This document shows, piece after piece, positions 16,923 through 25,337 of a DNA stretch of 64,000 bases. Origin of the DNA: Microcella alkaliphila (GTDB lineage: Bacteria > Actinomycetota > Actinomycetes > Actinomycetales > Microbacteriaceae); the NCBI RefSeq assembly GCF_004216855.1, contig NZ_SGXT01000015.1, forward strand, positions 124,001 to 188,000, given 5' to 3'. The notes under the pieces are model-generated. The model saw only the letters and a program-made list of their open reading frames with translations, was not told the DNA's origin and did not search any database. How positions within the stretch are numbered: position 1 is the stretch's first letter; every line of letters starts with the position of its first letter. The position numbers were made by a program, and so were the translations under genes.

Positions 16923-17662
16923 TGAGCGCGCAGAACGCCCGCGTCGCGCTCGTGACCGGAGCATCGTCGGGAATCGGTGAGGCGACCGTCGAACGCCTGC
17001 TGGCACAGGGATTCATCGTCTACGCGGGAGCCCGCCGCATCGAGCGCATGTCCGGCATCGAGCAGCGCGGCGCCCACACGATGTCTCTCGACGTCACCGA
17101 CGACGCGAGCATGACGGATGCTGTCGCCCAGATCCTTGAGGAACGCAATCGCATCGACGTGCTCGTCAACAACGCCGGCTACGGCTCGTACGGCTCGATC
17201 GAGGAGGTTCCGCTCGAGGAGGCGCGCCGCCAGTTCGAGGTCAACGTCTTCGGCCTCGCACGCCTCACACAACTCGTGCTACCCGCCATGCGCGAGAAGC
17301 GCAGCGGCCGCATCATCAACGTGTCGTCGATCGGCGGCCGCATCTATGAGCCGCTCGGCGCCTGGTATCACGCGACGAAATTCTCCGTCGAGGGCCTCAG
17401 CGACTCGCTGCGGCTCGAGGTGGCACCGTTTGGCATCGATGTGACGATCATCCAGCCGGGGCCTGTTCGCACCGAGTGGAACACGATCGCGCGCGACAGC
17501 ATGGTCACCGTATCGGGTGAGGGCCCGTACGCCGATGTCGCGCGTCGGCCGAAGACCCGCGAGGCGGTTCCCGCGTCGGCGAAGACGGTGGTGGGAGCGC
17601 GGCGCCTGCTGAGCGACCGGGCCATGGATCGCCTCATGAAGCGGGTTCTCACCGGCGACTGA
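16919..17662 (+). CDS. Short-chain dehydrogenase/reductase
   Basis: Classical SDR oxidoreductase of 247 residues. It has the cofactor motif VTGASSGIGEATV near residue 12, NNAGYGSYGSIEE, the catalytic Ser in IINVSSIGGRIYEP, and the YHATKF tyrosine-lysine pair. The PGPVRTEW loop follows. The C-terminal VGARRLLSDRAMDRLMKR resembles SDRs annotated as oxidoreductases of unknown substrate. Two consecutive ATG codons (16919 and 16922) follow a GAAAGGAG site, and the first overlaps the stop of the upstream flavoprotein gene. The pair forms an operon that ends here. Confidence 0.92.
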   Translation: MMSAQNARVALVTGASSGIGEATVERLLAQGFIVYAGARRIERMSGIEQRGAHTMSLDVTDDASMTDAVAQILEERNRIDVLVNNAGYGSYGSIEEVPLEEARRQFEVNVFGLARLTQLVLPAMREKRSGRIINVSSIGGRIYEPLGAWYHATKFSVEGLSDSLRLEVAPFGIDVTIIQPGPVRTEWNTIARDSMVTVSGEGPYADVARRPKTREAVPASAKTVVGARRLLSDRAMDRLMKRVLTGD

Positions 17663-17683
17663 TCGCTGGCGCCGCGGTGACGG

Positions 17684-17998
17684 TTACGCGGTGACGAGCA
17701 AAGCGACCGGAAGCGCCGCTCCTAGCACGCCCGCGATGATCGTGATGGTCGCCGCCGTTCGCATGAGCGGCCAGGCAGCCGCGCGCCGACCGGCGCTGGG
17801 CGCGACGGCGGCGAGACCGAATGCCGCGACGGCGAGGATCGCCGCGCCGATCGTCACGAGCGGTTCGCCGACACGGATGCTCGTGACCGCGGCGAAGAGG
17901 ACGACGAGCGCCGCCTGCGCCATCGTCCGCTGCCAGGCGAGGCTCGAGCGGTCGCGGTCGTCGTCGACGTCGGAAGCGGATGCCGCGGATGCTGTCAT
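17684..17998 (-). CDS. DUF202 membrane protein
   Basis: Small membrane protein of 104 residues with three predicted helices. It has the DUF202 N-terminal signature DRSSLAWQRTMAQAAL, in which the Arg-x-x-x-Ala-Trp pattern precedes the first helix. Function of the family is unknown. It overlaps the upstream DUF202 gene by four bases (ATGA), so the two are co-translated and may form one complex. Confidence 0.85.
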   Translation of the reverse strand: MTASAASASDVDDDRDRSSLAWQRTMAQAALVVLFAAVTSIRVGEPLVTIGAAILAVAAFGLAAVAPSAGRRAAAWPLMRTAATITIIAGVLGAALPVALLVTA

Positions 17999-18381
17999 CC
18001 GGTCCGCTCGATCGCCTCGAACGCGACGAACGCGGCCAGCAGCAGCGCGACCGCGACGGTGCCGACGGTGAGCCAGGGCAGAGCGCTCGGCTTCGGGACC
18101 GGCTTGCCGAGGCGCAGATTGCGCTCGGCGTTACGCCAGTGGGCGAGCGCCCAGCCCGCGAGCACCGCCCCGGCGACGCTCGACACGGCGGCGATGACGA
18201 GCAGGAAGACGGGCAGGTCGCCGAAACTCACCAGCGTCGCGAGCGCGACGCCGGCGGCCACGAGGGCGAGGGCGGTGCGCATCCATGACAGGGCGGTGCG
18301 CTCGTTGGCGAGCGAGACCTGTGGGTCGGGGTCCTCCCCCACCGAGTAGACGGAGTGCGGGCGGCGTTCGTCGGAGCTCAC
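17995..18381 (-). CDS. DUF202 / YidH-type membrane protein
   Basis: 128-residue membrane protein with a soluble N-terminal segment and three helices. DPQVSLANERTALSWMRTALALVAAG is the DUF202 signature. After the second helix, GWALAHWRNAERNLRLGKPVPKP is typical of the YidH branch. Role unknown. The two adjacent DUF202 genes are a common arrangement in actinobacteria, the longer one first. No clear promoter beyond an AT-poor upstream region. Confidence 0.85.
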   Translation of the reverse strand: MSSDERRPHSVYSVGEDPDPQVSLANERTALSWMRTALALVAAGVALATLVSFGDLPVFLLVIAAVSSVAGAVLAGWALAHWRNAERNLRLGKPVPKPSALPWLTVGTVAVALLLAAFVAFEAIERTG

Positions 18382-18429
18382 GACGGCGACACTACTCCGG
18401 CTGCGGGTCGCGTCGCCGGGGCTTGACTC

Positions 18430-18981
18430 TCAGATCTCCCAGGTGCTGGGGGCCGGCTCGCGGCGGGTGGGCAGCGCTGCGCGCGTGCTCCACTCGTGCA
18501 CCCACTCGGGCAGCGGGTGGTTGGCCGGGTCGAGGCCGAACAGTTCCGCGAGCTCATCCATGGGAACGGTGCCACCCGACTTCTTCAGAAAGCGCGCCTT
18601 CACGATCGCGCGGGCGTACACCTCGCCGTCGCGCACGAAGCGCTGCTCGACGTAGCCGGCTTTGTCGTCGAGGCCGATGATGGCCGACTCGACGATGAAC
18701 ATCTGCCACGGCTCGAGCGAGCGCCGGTAGGTGATCGTCGACGACACGACGACCGGGTAGTAGCCGCGCTTCTGCAGCCGGGGCCACGCGCCCGAGCGCG
18801 CCATGAGGTCGATGCGGCCGAGGTCCATGATCGACAGGTAGACGCCGTTGTTCATGTGCATGAGCACGTCGAGGTCGGTGGGCCAGACGCGGAAAGTGGT
18901 GCGGGCAACGTCGGTCGGCTGGATGCGCTCGCCGAATCGGGCGCGGATGCTCAGCCAGACGAGGCGGAAGAACATGTTCAC
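18430..18981 (-). CDS. Acyl-CoA thioesterase-like hotdog protein
   Basis: Hotdog-fold thioesterase of 183 residues, related to the 4-hydroxybenzoyl-CoA thioesterase/YbgC group. The segment WPTDLDVLMHMNNGVYLSIMDLGRIDL carries the Asp and HMNN pattern at the active site of this group. The later strand RRSLEPWQMFIVESAIIG fits the family. The C-terminal 40 residues are less conserved. The GTG at 18981 is preceded by TAGCGT seven bases upstream, consistent with leaderless transcription; an ATG two codons later could also start. Substrate is unknown, probably an acyl-CoA. Neighbours give no pathway clue. Confidence 0.85.
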   Translation of the reverse strand: MNMFFRLVWLSIRARFGERIQPTDVARTTFRVWPTDLDVLMHMNNGVYLSIMDLGRIDLMARSGAWPRLQKRGYYPVVVSSTITYRRSLEPWQMFIVESAIIGLDDKAGYVEQRFVRDGEVYARAIVKARFLKKSGGTVPMDELAELFGLDPANHPLPEWVHEWSTRAALPTRREPAPSTWEI

Positions 18982-19000
18982 GCGGGCGACGCTAGCCGCG

Positions 19001-19999
19001 TCAGCGCTCGCGGTGGTCCTCGATGGTCATTCGCGCACCGTAGCGGGGCGTTTCGACCCCGCTTCCTTCGATGTATCGCACAACGCGCTGCCGGTGTCCG
19101 CGGTAGGGCTCAAGCAACCGCATCATCTCGGCATCGTCGCCACGCTTGCCCGTGAACCAGTGGGTGACGCCGTGGGCGAGGTGGTAGTCGCCGGCGCTCA
19201 CGGTGTCGGGGTCGCCGTGGGCGCGCTGCACGATCTCGGCGAGCGTCCACCCGCCGAGGCCCGGTATCGACCGGAACCCGGCGACGAGCCGCTCGTCGGC
19301 GCCGGCATGGCGGCCGACCGCGATCGTGCGCTGCAGGGCGGGAGCGACGGCCGCGACCCGGCGAATCGTGTCGCGGCGGGCGGGGGTTGCGCCGGCCCGG
19401 TGCCACTCGTGGTCGGGAATGCTCCGCCACGTTTCCGCGGCCGGCAGGATGCGCATCCCGGCGGGCGCGGGCCCCGGCGCCTCCGCGCCGTGCGCGCGGA
19501 TCAGCTGCCGCCAGCTGCGCCGCGCTTCGACCCCGGTGACTTTCTGCTCGAGCACGGCCGCAACGGCGAACTCGAGCACGATGCCCGTGCGCAGCAGCCG
19601 CAGCCCGGGCCGCCGTCGGCGCAGACGCTGCAGGGCCGCGGCAGCCGGGTCCCCCTGGGCGGCGAGCCCGGCGAGCAGCGCGTCAAACGCGGGCCACCCG
19701 TCGTCGTCGAGGCCGAGCAGCTCGCGCGCGTGGGCGAGCGACCAGTCGGCGCCGGGGCCCCAGGCGCGCACGTCGATGCCGCCGGATGCGCTGGGGCCGA
19801 GGGCGTGCATCCGAATTGTGGCGGGGCCGTCGGGGGTCAGCTGACCGCGCCAGACGGGGCCCGCCCCGCCGCGCTCGCCCTCCCAGTGCTGGGTCGGGTC
19901 GCCCGTGCCGCGCCGGAGCGGAAACAGCACCGCGCCGAGCTCGAACGGCCCCTCGGGGTCGACGAGCTCGGCGCGGTCGCCGGTATCGAGTGCGGTCAG
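19001..19999 (-). CDS. DNA-3-methyladenine glycosylase II-like (AlkA/HhH-GPD)
   Basis: Base-excision repair glycosylase removing alkylated purines. The C-terminal half has the helix-hairpin-helix and catalytic Asp region IPGLGGWTLAEIVQRAHGDP followed by SAGDYHLAHGVTHWF. The N-terminal half resembles the AlkA-type lobe (GAVLFPLRRGTGDPTQ). The start is uncertain: there is no in-frame ATG, GTG or TTG between the end of the DUF4190 gene and a GTG at 19930, which would cut off conserved N-terminal sequence. A CTG at 19999 overlaps the DUF4190 stop as CTGA, mirroring the ATGA and GTGA couplings elsewhere in the window, and gives 332 residues of plausible length. I use it as the most likely start. 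Confidence 0.72.
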   Translation of the reverse strand: MTALDTGDRAELVDPEGPFELGAVLFPLRRGTGDPTQHWEGERGGAGPVWRGQLTPDGPATIRMHALGPSASGGIDVRAWGPGADWSLAHARELLGLDDDGWPAFDALLAGLAAQGDPAAAALQRLRRRRPGLRLLRTGIVLEFAVAAVLEQKVTGVEARRSWRQLIRAHGAEAPGPAPAGMRILPAAETWRSIPDHEWHRAGATPARRDTIRRVAAVAPALQRTIAVGRHAGADERLVAGFRSIPGLGGWTLAEIVQRAHGDPDTVSAGDYHLAHGVTHWFTGKRGDDAEMMRLLEPYRGHRQRVVRYIEGSGVETPRYGARMTIEDHRER

Positions 20000-20322
20000 G
20001 GGGCGAAGCTCGGGTCGAGAATGATCTGCTCGAATTCGCTGAACCCGACGACGGAGATGGCAGCGATCACGAGGATGATCACGATGATCGACAGCACGAT
20101 GAGCACCGCGCTGATCCAGATCGCGGCCACGGCGAAGCCGTTCTTCATGCCGACCTTCTTCGACTGGTTGCGCGCGACGATGCCCAGAATCAGGCTGACG
20201 AGCGCGATCGGGATGAAGAGGCTCACGATCGAGACAATCAGCGCGACGATGCCGAGGGTCTGGCCGGGGTTGACGGCTGGCTGCACGGGCTGCGAGTAGG
20301 CGGGAGGGGGTGCGTCGGTCAT
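19996..20322 (-). CDS. DUF4190 domain membrane protein
   Basis: 108-residue protein with a short proline-rich N-terminus, then two hydrophobic helices around a basic loop (GIVARNQSKKVGMKNGFAVAAIW). This is the DUF4190 pattern, common in actinobacteria and of unknown function. The ATG at 20322 follows GGAGC. Its stop overlaps the start of the glycosylase gene, suggesting co-translation; a functional link with DNA repair is not evident. Confidence 0.8.
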   Translation of the reverse strand: MTDAPPPAYSQPVQPAVNPGQTLGIVALIVSIVSLFIPIALVSLILGIVARNQSKKVGMKNGFAVAAIWISAVLIVLSIIVIILVIAAISVVGFSEFEQIILDPSFAP

Positions 20323-20485
20323 TTTTGCTCCTGGTGGTGTGGGCTGATGGTCTGCCGGGGCGGTGCCCAGGCAACGATACTGACGGGTCAGCCCCCCGGG
20401 TAGTAGGGCGGGCCCCCGTTTTCGTTTGCTAGCGAACGAACAGGGGCGTGCATCCGCCGTTTTCGCGTCGGATACCGCCACGCGC

Positions 20486-20491
20486 TTAGAT
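20486..20491 (+). promoter_or_regulatory. -10 hexamer TTAGAT of pfkA (leaderless)
   Basis: TTAGAT ends seven bases before the ATG at 20499. Read as TAGATG, the hexamer ends six bases before it. The mRNA probably starts at or near the ATG. Confidence 0.5.
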
Positions 20492-20498
20492 GGGTTCT

Positions 20499-21524
20499 AT
20501 GCGCATCGGAATGCTGACCTCCGGCGGCGACGCCCCGGGGCTGAACGCCGTTATTCGCGGTGCCGTGCTGACCGGCACGACCGTGCACGAGCACGAGTAT
20601 GTGGGCTTCCGCGACGGCTGGAAGGGTCTCGTCGAGAACGACACGATGACGCTTGGCCGCCACGAGGTGAAGGGCATCTCGAAGCAGGGCGGCACCATCC
20701 TCGGCACCAGCCGCACGAACCCCTTCGAGGGGCGCGGCGGCGTCGACCGCATCAACGAGGTCATGGACATCAACGGCCTGGATGCTCTCATCGCGATCGG
20801 CGGCGAAGGCACCTTGGCCGCCGCCAAGCGCCTGACAGACGCGGGCGTGCGCATGGTCGGCGTTCCGAAGACCGTCGACAATGACTTGGATGCGACGGAC
20901 TACACGTTCGGCTTCGACACGGCCGTCGGCATCGCGACGGAGGCGATGGATCGCCTGCGCACGACCGGTGACGCCCATAACCGGTGCATGGTCGCCGAGG
21001 TCATGGGCCGTCACGTCGGGTGGATCGCCTTGCACTCGGGCATGGCCGCCGGCGCCCACGCGATTCTGATTCCCGAGCAGCGCACGACCATGGACCAGCT
21101 CACGGAGTGGGTGCAGAGCGCCTACGACCGCGGGCGCGCCCCTCTCGTGGTGGTCGCCGAGGGCTTCACGCTCGAGGGCGACGACGAGCCTCACAACGAC
21201 CGCGGCCTCGACGCCTTCGGCCGGCCCCGCCTCGGCGGTATCGGCGAGCGCCTCGCCCCGCTGATCGAGGCCCGCACGGGCATCGAGACGCGCGCGACGA
21301 CGCTCGGCCACATTCAGCGCGGCGGCACCCCGAGTGCGTACGACCGCGTGCTCGCGACCCGGCTCGGCATGGCCGCGGTGCGCGCCGTCAACGGTCACCG
21401 GTGGGGCCAGATGGTCGCCCTGCGCGGCACTGACATCGTCTTCGTTCCGTTCGAGGCTGCCCTCGGCTCGCTCAAGACCGTGCCGCAGGAGCGCTACGAC
21501 GAGGCTGCACTGCTTTTCGGCTGA
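20499..21524 (+). CDS. pfkA: 6-phosphofructokinase
   Basis: Phosphorylates fructose 6-phosphate in glycolysis. 341 residues, the normal length of the actinobacterial type. Substrate and cofactor segments: LTSGGDAPGLNAVIRG near the start, IGGEGTLAAAKRL, GVPKTVDNDLDATDYTFGFDTA, and EVMGRHVGWIAL. The GGEGT motif has Gly where PPi-dependent enzymes have Asp, indicating ATP use; the PKTVDND motif has the Lys typical of the mixed group to which actinobacterial PFKs belong. I start at the ATG at 20499 (MRIGMLTSGGD), not the in-frame ATG nine bases earlier, because the family begins there and the -10 spacing fits. Confidence 0.93.
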   Translation: MRIGMLTSGGDAPGLNAVIRGAVLTGTTVHEHEYVGFRDGWKGLVENDTMTLGRHEVKGISKQGGTILGTSRTNPFEGRGGVDRINEVMDINGLDALIAIGGEGTLAAAKRLTDAGVRMVGVPKTVDNDLDATDYTFGFDTAVGIATEAMDRLRTTGDAHNRCMVAEVMGRHVGWIALHSGMAAGAHAILIPEQRTTMDQLTEWVQSAYDRGRAPLVVVAEGFTLEGDDEPHNDRGLDAFGRPRLGGIGERLAPLIEARTGIETRATTLGHIQRGGTPSAYDRVLATRLGMAAVRAVNGHRWGQMVALRGTDIVFVPFEAALGSLKTVPQERYDEAALLFG

Positions 21525-21602
21525 ATACCCAGCGTGTGGGTGCCTGCGAGGCGGCGCACGCCTGAAATTGATAGTAACTCAAATTCTTACGATTCTTTCA
21601 GG

Positions 21603-21608
21603 TAGGCT
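21603..21608 (+). promoter_or_regulatory. -10 hexamer TAGGCT for putP
   Basis: TAGGCT follows an unusually AT-rich 40 bases and precedes a leader of about 47 bases with GAGGAG before the ATG. Confidence 0.5.
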
Positions 21609-21661
21609 GGTTGACGGTGCCCGCGCATCCTCGCGGGTGAAATCGACTGAGGAGAACCGGC

Positions 21662-23170
21662 ATGTCCGACGAGGTTTTTCAGATCGGCGCGATCGTTTTG
21701 TACTTCGCGGCCATGATTGCGATCGGTTTATACGCCTACAAGAGAACCGAATCGCACGAGGACTACATGCTGGCGGGGCGCAAGCTTCCGCCGTGGGTGG
21801 CCGCTTTGAGTGCCGGAGCCTCAGATATGTCGGGCTGGATCATGCTCGGCCTACCGGGCGCGATTTACGTCTCCGGTTTGATCGAAGGCTGGATCGCGGT
21901 CGGCCTCACCATCGGCGCCTACCTCAACTGGAAGTTCGTCGCTCCGCGCCTGAGGGCGTACACCGAACGCTCGCGTAACTCGATCACGGTGCCGAGCTTC
22001 TTCGAGAATCGCCTGCGCGATACGAGCCGCGTGCTGCGCATCGCCTCGGGTCTCGTGATCCTCGTCTTCTTCACCTTCTACGTGGCCTCGATGATGGTGG
22101 CGGGTGGCGTGTTCTTCGAGCAGTCCTTCGGCTCGACCTACCTCACAGGCATGCTGATTGTCGCGGGCGTCACGCTCGTCTACACACTGTTTGGCGGCTT
22201 TCTCGGCGCCTCGCTCACCGACGTCGTACAGGGCACGCTCATGATGCTGGCGCTGCTGATCCTGCCCGTGGCGGCGGTGGTCGCCATCGGTGGTTTGGGT
22301 CCGACTTTCGAGGAGCTGGGCACCGTCGCGCCCGACCACCTGTCACTGCTTGGTGGTGCGGCTCTCACCGGTGCCACCGTGGTCAGCGTCATCTCAGCCC
22401 TCGCCTGGGGCCTCGGTTACTTCGGGCAGCCGCACATCATCGTGCGCTTCATGGCCATGAAGAACGTCGCCTCCGCCAAGCCTGCACGCCGCATCGGCAT
22501 GACCTGGATGATCGTGTCGCTGCTGGGCGCTATCGCTGGTGGGCTGACCGGCCTCGCGTTCGTGTCGAGCCGCGGCATCGAGCTCGGCGACCCCGAGACC
22601 GTCATGCTGCTGCTGGCGCAGACCCTGTTCCACCCGCTGGTCGCAGGCCTCGTGCTCGCCGCGGTTCTCGCAGCGATCATGAGCACCGTTTCAAGTCAGC
22701 TGATCGTCTGCTCGTCGGTGCTCGTCGAAGACCTCTACAAGGTCGTGGCACGAAGGGATCCCTCGAAGACGTTCCTCGTCACGATGGGTCGGGCCTGCGT
22801 GCTTGCGGTCGCCGGCGTCGGAATCCTGCTCGCGATGAACCCTGGTGGCACGATCCTCGAGTTGGTCGGCTTTGCGTGGGCAGGTTTCGGCGCTTCGTTT
22901 GGCCCAATCATTCTCTTGTCGCTGTTCTGGCGCAAACTCACCAATTGGGGAGCACTCGCGGGAATGGTCGCCGGTGCGGCCACCGTCTTCATCTGGGATG
23001 CGGCGGGCTTCGCCCTGTACGAGATCATTCCAGGTTTCGTCATGAACCTGATCGTCTCCGTCGCCGTCAGCCTCGCGACCTTCCGCGACAACGCGGACGT
23101 CACGGAGGAGTTCGACGACACGGTCGCTATGACGGCGTCTGTGCCGACGGTCAAGGCCGAATCGAGCTAA
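21662..23170 (+). CDS. putP: Sodium/proline symporter
   Basis: Sodium-coupled proline uptake protein of the SSS family, 502 residues, about 13 membrane helices. The N-terminal LAGRKLPPWVAALSAGASDMSGWIMLGLPG segment is the family's sodium/substrate-binding region, and WGLGYFGQPHIIVRFMAM is a diagnostic PutP motif. Later, ILAAIMSTVSSQLIVCSSVLVEDLYK fits PutP. The start ATG follows GAGGAGAA. It supplies PutA, encoded 7 kb upstream, though the genes are not in one operon. The short acidic tail after the last helix is normal. Confidence 0.95.
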   Translation: MSDEVFQIGAIVLYFAAMIAIGLYAYKRTESHEDYMLAGRKLPPWVAALSAGASDMSGWIMLGLPGAIYVSGLIEGWIAVGLTIGAYLNWKFVAPRLRAYTERSRNSITVPSFFENRLRDTSRVLRIASGLVILVFFTFYVASMMVAGGVFFEQSFGSTYLTGMLIVAGVTLVYTLFGGFLGASLTDVVQGTLMMLALLILPVAAVVAIGGLGPTFEELGTVAPDHLSLLGGAALTGATVVSVISALAWGLGYFGQPHIIVRFMAMKNVASAKPARRIGMTWMIVSLLGAIAGGLTGLAFVSSRGIELGDPETVMLLLAQTLFHPLVAGLVLAAVLAAIMSTVSSQLIVCSSVLVEDLYKVVARRDPSKTFLVTMGRACVLAVAGVGILLAMNPGGTILELVGFAWAGFGASFGPIILLSLFWRKLTNWGALAGMVAGAATVFIWDAAGFALYEIIPGFVMNLIVSVAVSLATFRDNADVTEEFDDTVAMTASVPTVKAESS

Positions 23171-23237
23171 GTCACCACCGGCCTCATGGGTCGGGCGTGC
23201 ACCGCACGCTCGGCCCCTGACTTACGCGCGCTGCTCG

Positions 23238-24068
23238 CTAGCTGACCATCGGCGGGTGCGCATCGTGGGGATCGATCGCGAATTCTGCGAGAGCGCGCAC
23301 GAGCGATGCACTCGAGCGCTCTTCCGCGATGCGGTGCACGGTGAGCCCGGCCGCTCGAGCGTCGAACGCCGTACGCGGGCCGATGCAGACAACGACAGCC
23401 TCGCTCGGCAGCGGGCTGAACTGTGCCGCGATCTGGCGGGCCACGCTGCCGGAACTGACGAGGATCGCGCGGATGCGCCGACCGGCCACGTCGGCAATGA
23501 CCTCGGGCGGTGCGCCCACGCCGACCGTGCGGTAGGCGGCAACGAACTCGGCATCGACGCCGCGTTCGAGCAGACCCTGCAACAGTGCCTGTTCCGCGAT
23601 CTCGGACTGGGGCAGGAGGGCACGGAGGCCTGAGCCGCCGGACCACTCTTTGAGCAGTCCACGCGCGGAATGGTCGCTCGGCACGAAGTCGACCCGGTAG
23701 CCCGCGAGCTGAAGCGCCTGGGCGGTAGTTTCGCCGACCGCGGCAATTCGGGTCGACTTGGGCGGACGAACACCATGGCCGACAAGCACGTCGACCGTGG
23801 TGGCGCTGGTGACGAGCAACCAGTCGTAGTCACCGTCTCGCAGGCGACCCAGCGCGGCGGTCAGCAACGCCGGGTCCTCCGGGCGAGCGAAGTTGATGAG
23901 GGGCGCGATCACCGGTTGCGCCCCGAACGATCGCAACTGAGCCGCGATGCCGTCGCCCCATTTGCCGCCGCGCGGGACAAGCACGCGCCAGCCGAGTAGC
24001 GGTTTAATGACGGGCAGCGCAGCGGTAGGCGTGCGCTCGATCGTGGTCCCGTCGCGAAGTACAGACAT
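23238..24068 (-). CDS. hemD: Uroporphyrinogen-III synthase
   Basis: Closes and inverts ring D of hydroxymethylbilane to give uroporphyrinogen III. 276 residues. Recognised by VLVPRGGKWGDGIAAQLRSFGAQPVIAPLI near the start, WLLVTSATTVDVLVGHG, FVPSDHSARGLL, and the C-terminal AILVSSGSVARQIAAQF region. HemD is weakly conserved, so identification rests on these segments and the two-domain layout. The gene stands alone, about 7 kb from the large heme operon, which contains hemC and hemB side by side without hemD. This separation is unusual and the gene must be regulated on its own. Confidence 0.9.
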   Translation of the reverse strand: MSVLRDGTTIERTPTAALPVIKPLLGWRVLVPRGGKWGDGIAAQLRSFGAQPVIAPLINFARPEDPALLTAALGRLRDGDYDWLLVTSATTVDVLVGHGVRPPKSTRIAAVGETTAQALQLAGYRVDFVPSDHSARGLLKEWSGGSGLRALLPQSEIAEQALLQGLLERGVDAEFVAAYRTVGVGAPPEVIADVAGRRIRAILVSSGSVARQIAAQFSPLPSEAVVVCIGPRTAFDARAAGLTVHRIAEERSSASLVRALAEFAIDPHDAHPPMVS

Positions 24069-24129
24069 CGCCTACCATGATGAACCGCTCTCGCTGGGAA
24101 CCCAAATCGGCGGGTCGGAAGCTGGAGCC

Positions 24130-24354
24130 TCAGTCCTCGCCGGCAATAGCCCACGCGACCAGACCGACGACGACCGCGGTCGCTAGCGCAGCGCCGATGA
24201 GGTACGGCACGGGATTGCGTTCGTAGCCCGATCGCACTCGGCGGCCGAGCTCGGCTCCCTTGACGCGCGGGTTCAGTCTGTTGTCGATCTCGTTCAGTGT
24301 CGCCTCAAGTTCGGCGCGCAGTTCATCGGCTCGGCGGGCGGGGTTGTCGCTCAC
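24130..24354 (-). CDS. DUF3618 small membrane protein
   Basis: 74-residue protein: a charged N-terminal helix (RRADELRAELEATLNEIDNRLNPRV region), then GYERNPVPYLIGAALA leading into a single C-terminal membrane helix. This is the DUF3618 pattern. Start is GTG at 24354, overlapping the stop of the preceding holin-like gene by four bases (GTGA). Third gene of an operon of membrane-surface proteins. Function unknown. Confidence 0.8.
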   Translation of the reverse strand: MSDNPARRADELRAELEATLNEIDNRLNPRVKGAELGRRVRSGYERNPVPYLIGAALATAVVVGLVAWAIAGED

Positions 24355-24782
24355 GATGATCCCTTCGACTCTCCGCGCACGATACGAATGTCTTCGGCGA
24401 TGCTTTCCATCGTCTCTGTCGGCGTCGGCGGCAGCCCTCGCTTCAGCTGAGCGATGCCGATTCCGGCGAGAATGCCGGCGAGCAGCAGGATGGCACCTCC
24501 CACGATGAGCGCTGCCGCCCAAGCGGGGAGGACGGTGGCGAGGCCCAGAACGGCGGCGGCCAGAAGCACGAGCGTGGCGAAGAACGCGAAGACTCCTGCG
24601 CCGACGAGCAGCCCCGCGCCGATGCCTGCCGACTTCAGCTTGCTCGAGACCTCGGCCTTGAGCGACGCGATCTCGGCCTGGATGAGCTCGGTCACGATGC
24701 GGGGCAGGTCGGCAAGCAGCGCGCCGATCGAGCGCCGCGCTTCCCGTGCGGGCACGGGCGGAGTCGACAACGGGTCCGTCAT
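24351..24782 (-). CDS. Phage-holin-superfamily (Actinobacterial holin X / DUF1469) protein
   Basis: 143 residues. A soluble amphipathic N-terminal part with IVTELIQAEIASLKAEVSSK, two hydrophobic helices (GLLVGAGVFAFFATLVLL and the following AALIVGGAILLLAG region), and a C-terminal SIAEDIRIVRGE segment. This is the holin-like family widely annotated in actinobacterial chromosomes, not a phage gene here. It lies between a YtxH-like and a DUF3618 gene with tight spacing, forming a membrane-associated trio often linked to stress in this phylum; that link is inference. Confidence 0.82.
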   Translation of the reverse strand: MTDPLSTPPVPAREARRSIGALLADLPRIVTELIQAEIASLKAEVSSKLKSAGIGAGLLVGAGVFAFFATLVLLAAAVLGLATVLPAWAAALIVGGAILLLAGILAGIGIAQLKRGLPPTPTETMESIAEDIRIVRGESKGSS

Positions 24783-24797
24783 GTCGAGACCCCCGAA

Positions 24798-25181
24798 TTA
24801 CGACGAGCTCGAGCGCGAACTCGAGTTCTTGGACGTTGTCGAGCGTTTCGCCGGCGCCGTACGCGTCGACGACGAGTTCTTCGTGCTCGTCGAGGCTGAC
24901 CCCGTCGAATTTTTGGCGGCCGCACCCGACGAGGATGCCGACTCCGTCTTGTTCATGACGGTCGTGACGACCTTCTTGGCGCCATCGGCGACGAACTCCG
25001 CCACCTCGGGGGCCTTCTCGCGTACGTAGCCGTCGACCTTGTCGACCTGGCGCTGAACGCGCGGGTCGCCCCAGAAGCGGTCGCTGGCCTTCTTGATCTG
25101 CTCGTAGCGTTCGCGCCCGGCTCGAGTGCCGAGCACGTAGCCGACGGCGAGGCCGGTGGCGAACAGGATCTTGCCGCGCAT
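24798..25181 (-). CDS. YtxH-like membrane protein with low-complexity tail
   Basis: 127 residues. The N-terminus MRGKILFATGLAVGYVLGTRAGRERYEQ is a single membrane helix followed by the GxxxGxxxG and charged stretch of YtxH-type proteins. A helical mid-region (WGDPRVQRQVDKVDGYVREK) follows, then a serine/threonine/alanine/lysine-rich tail of about 45 residues with runs of serine. ATG at 25181 has a strong GGAGG site. First gene of the trio with the holin-like and DUF3618 genes. Confidence 0.82.
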   Translation of the reverse strand: MRGKILFATGLAVGYVLGTRAGRERYEQIKKASDRFWGDPRVQRQVDKVDGYVREKAPEVAEFVADGAKKVVTTVMNKTESASSSGAAAKNSTGSASTSTKNSSSTRTAPAKRSTTSKNSSSRSSSS

Positions 25182-25331
25182 GGTGTCCTCCGTCTCTTCC
25201 TCGGCCGGATCGGTCGGCCGAGAACACGTGCCCCAGCGTAGTCGGGGCCCCGCGTGGCGCGCGGTTTTCGTGGAGCCAACTCCCAGACGCTGCCCGCCGA
25301 GCGGGCTGGACAGCACGGGGGCGCGGCGGGG

Positions 25332-25337
25332 CATACT
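25332..25337 (+). promoter_or_regulatory. -10 hexamer CATACT of the siderophore-interacting protein gene
   Basis: CATACT ends six bases before the ATG at 25344, so the transcript is probably leaderless. Its last base is the first base of the iron box. Confidence 0.5.

Noticed and set aside
24351-24782. Prophage, because of the holin-like protein
   Set aside because: No other phage genes nearby; this family is a normal chromosomal gene in actinobacteria.
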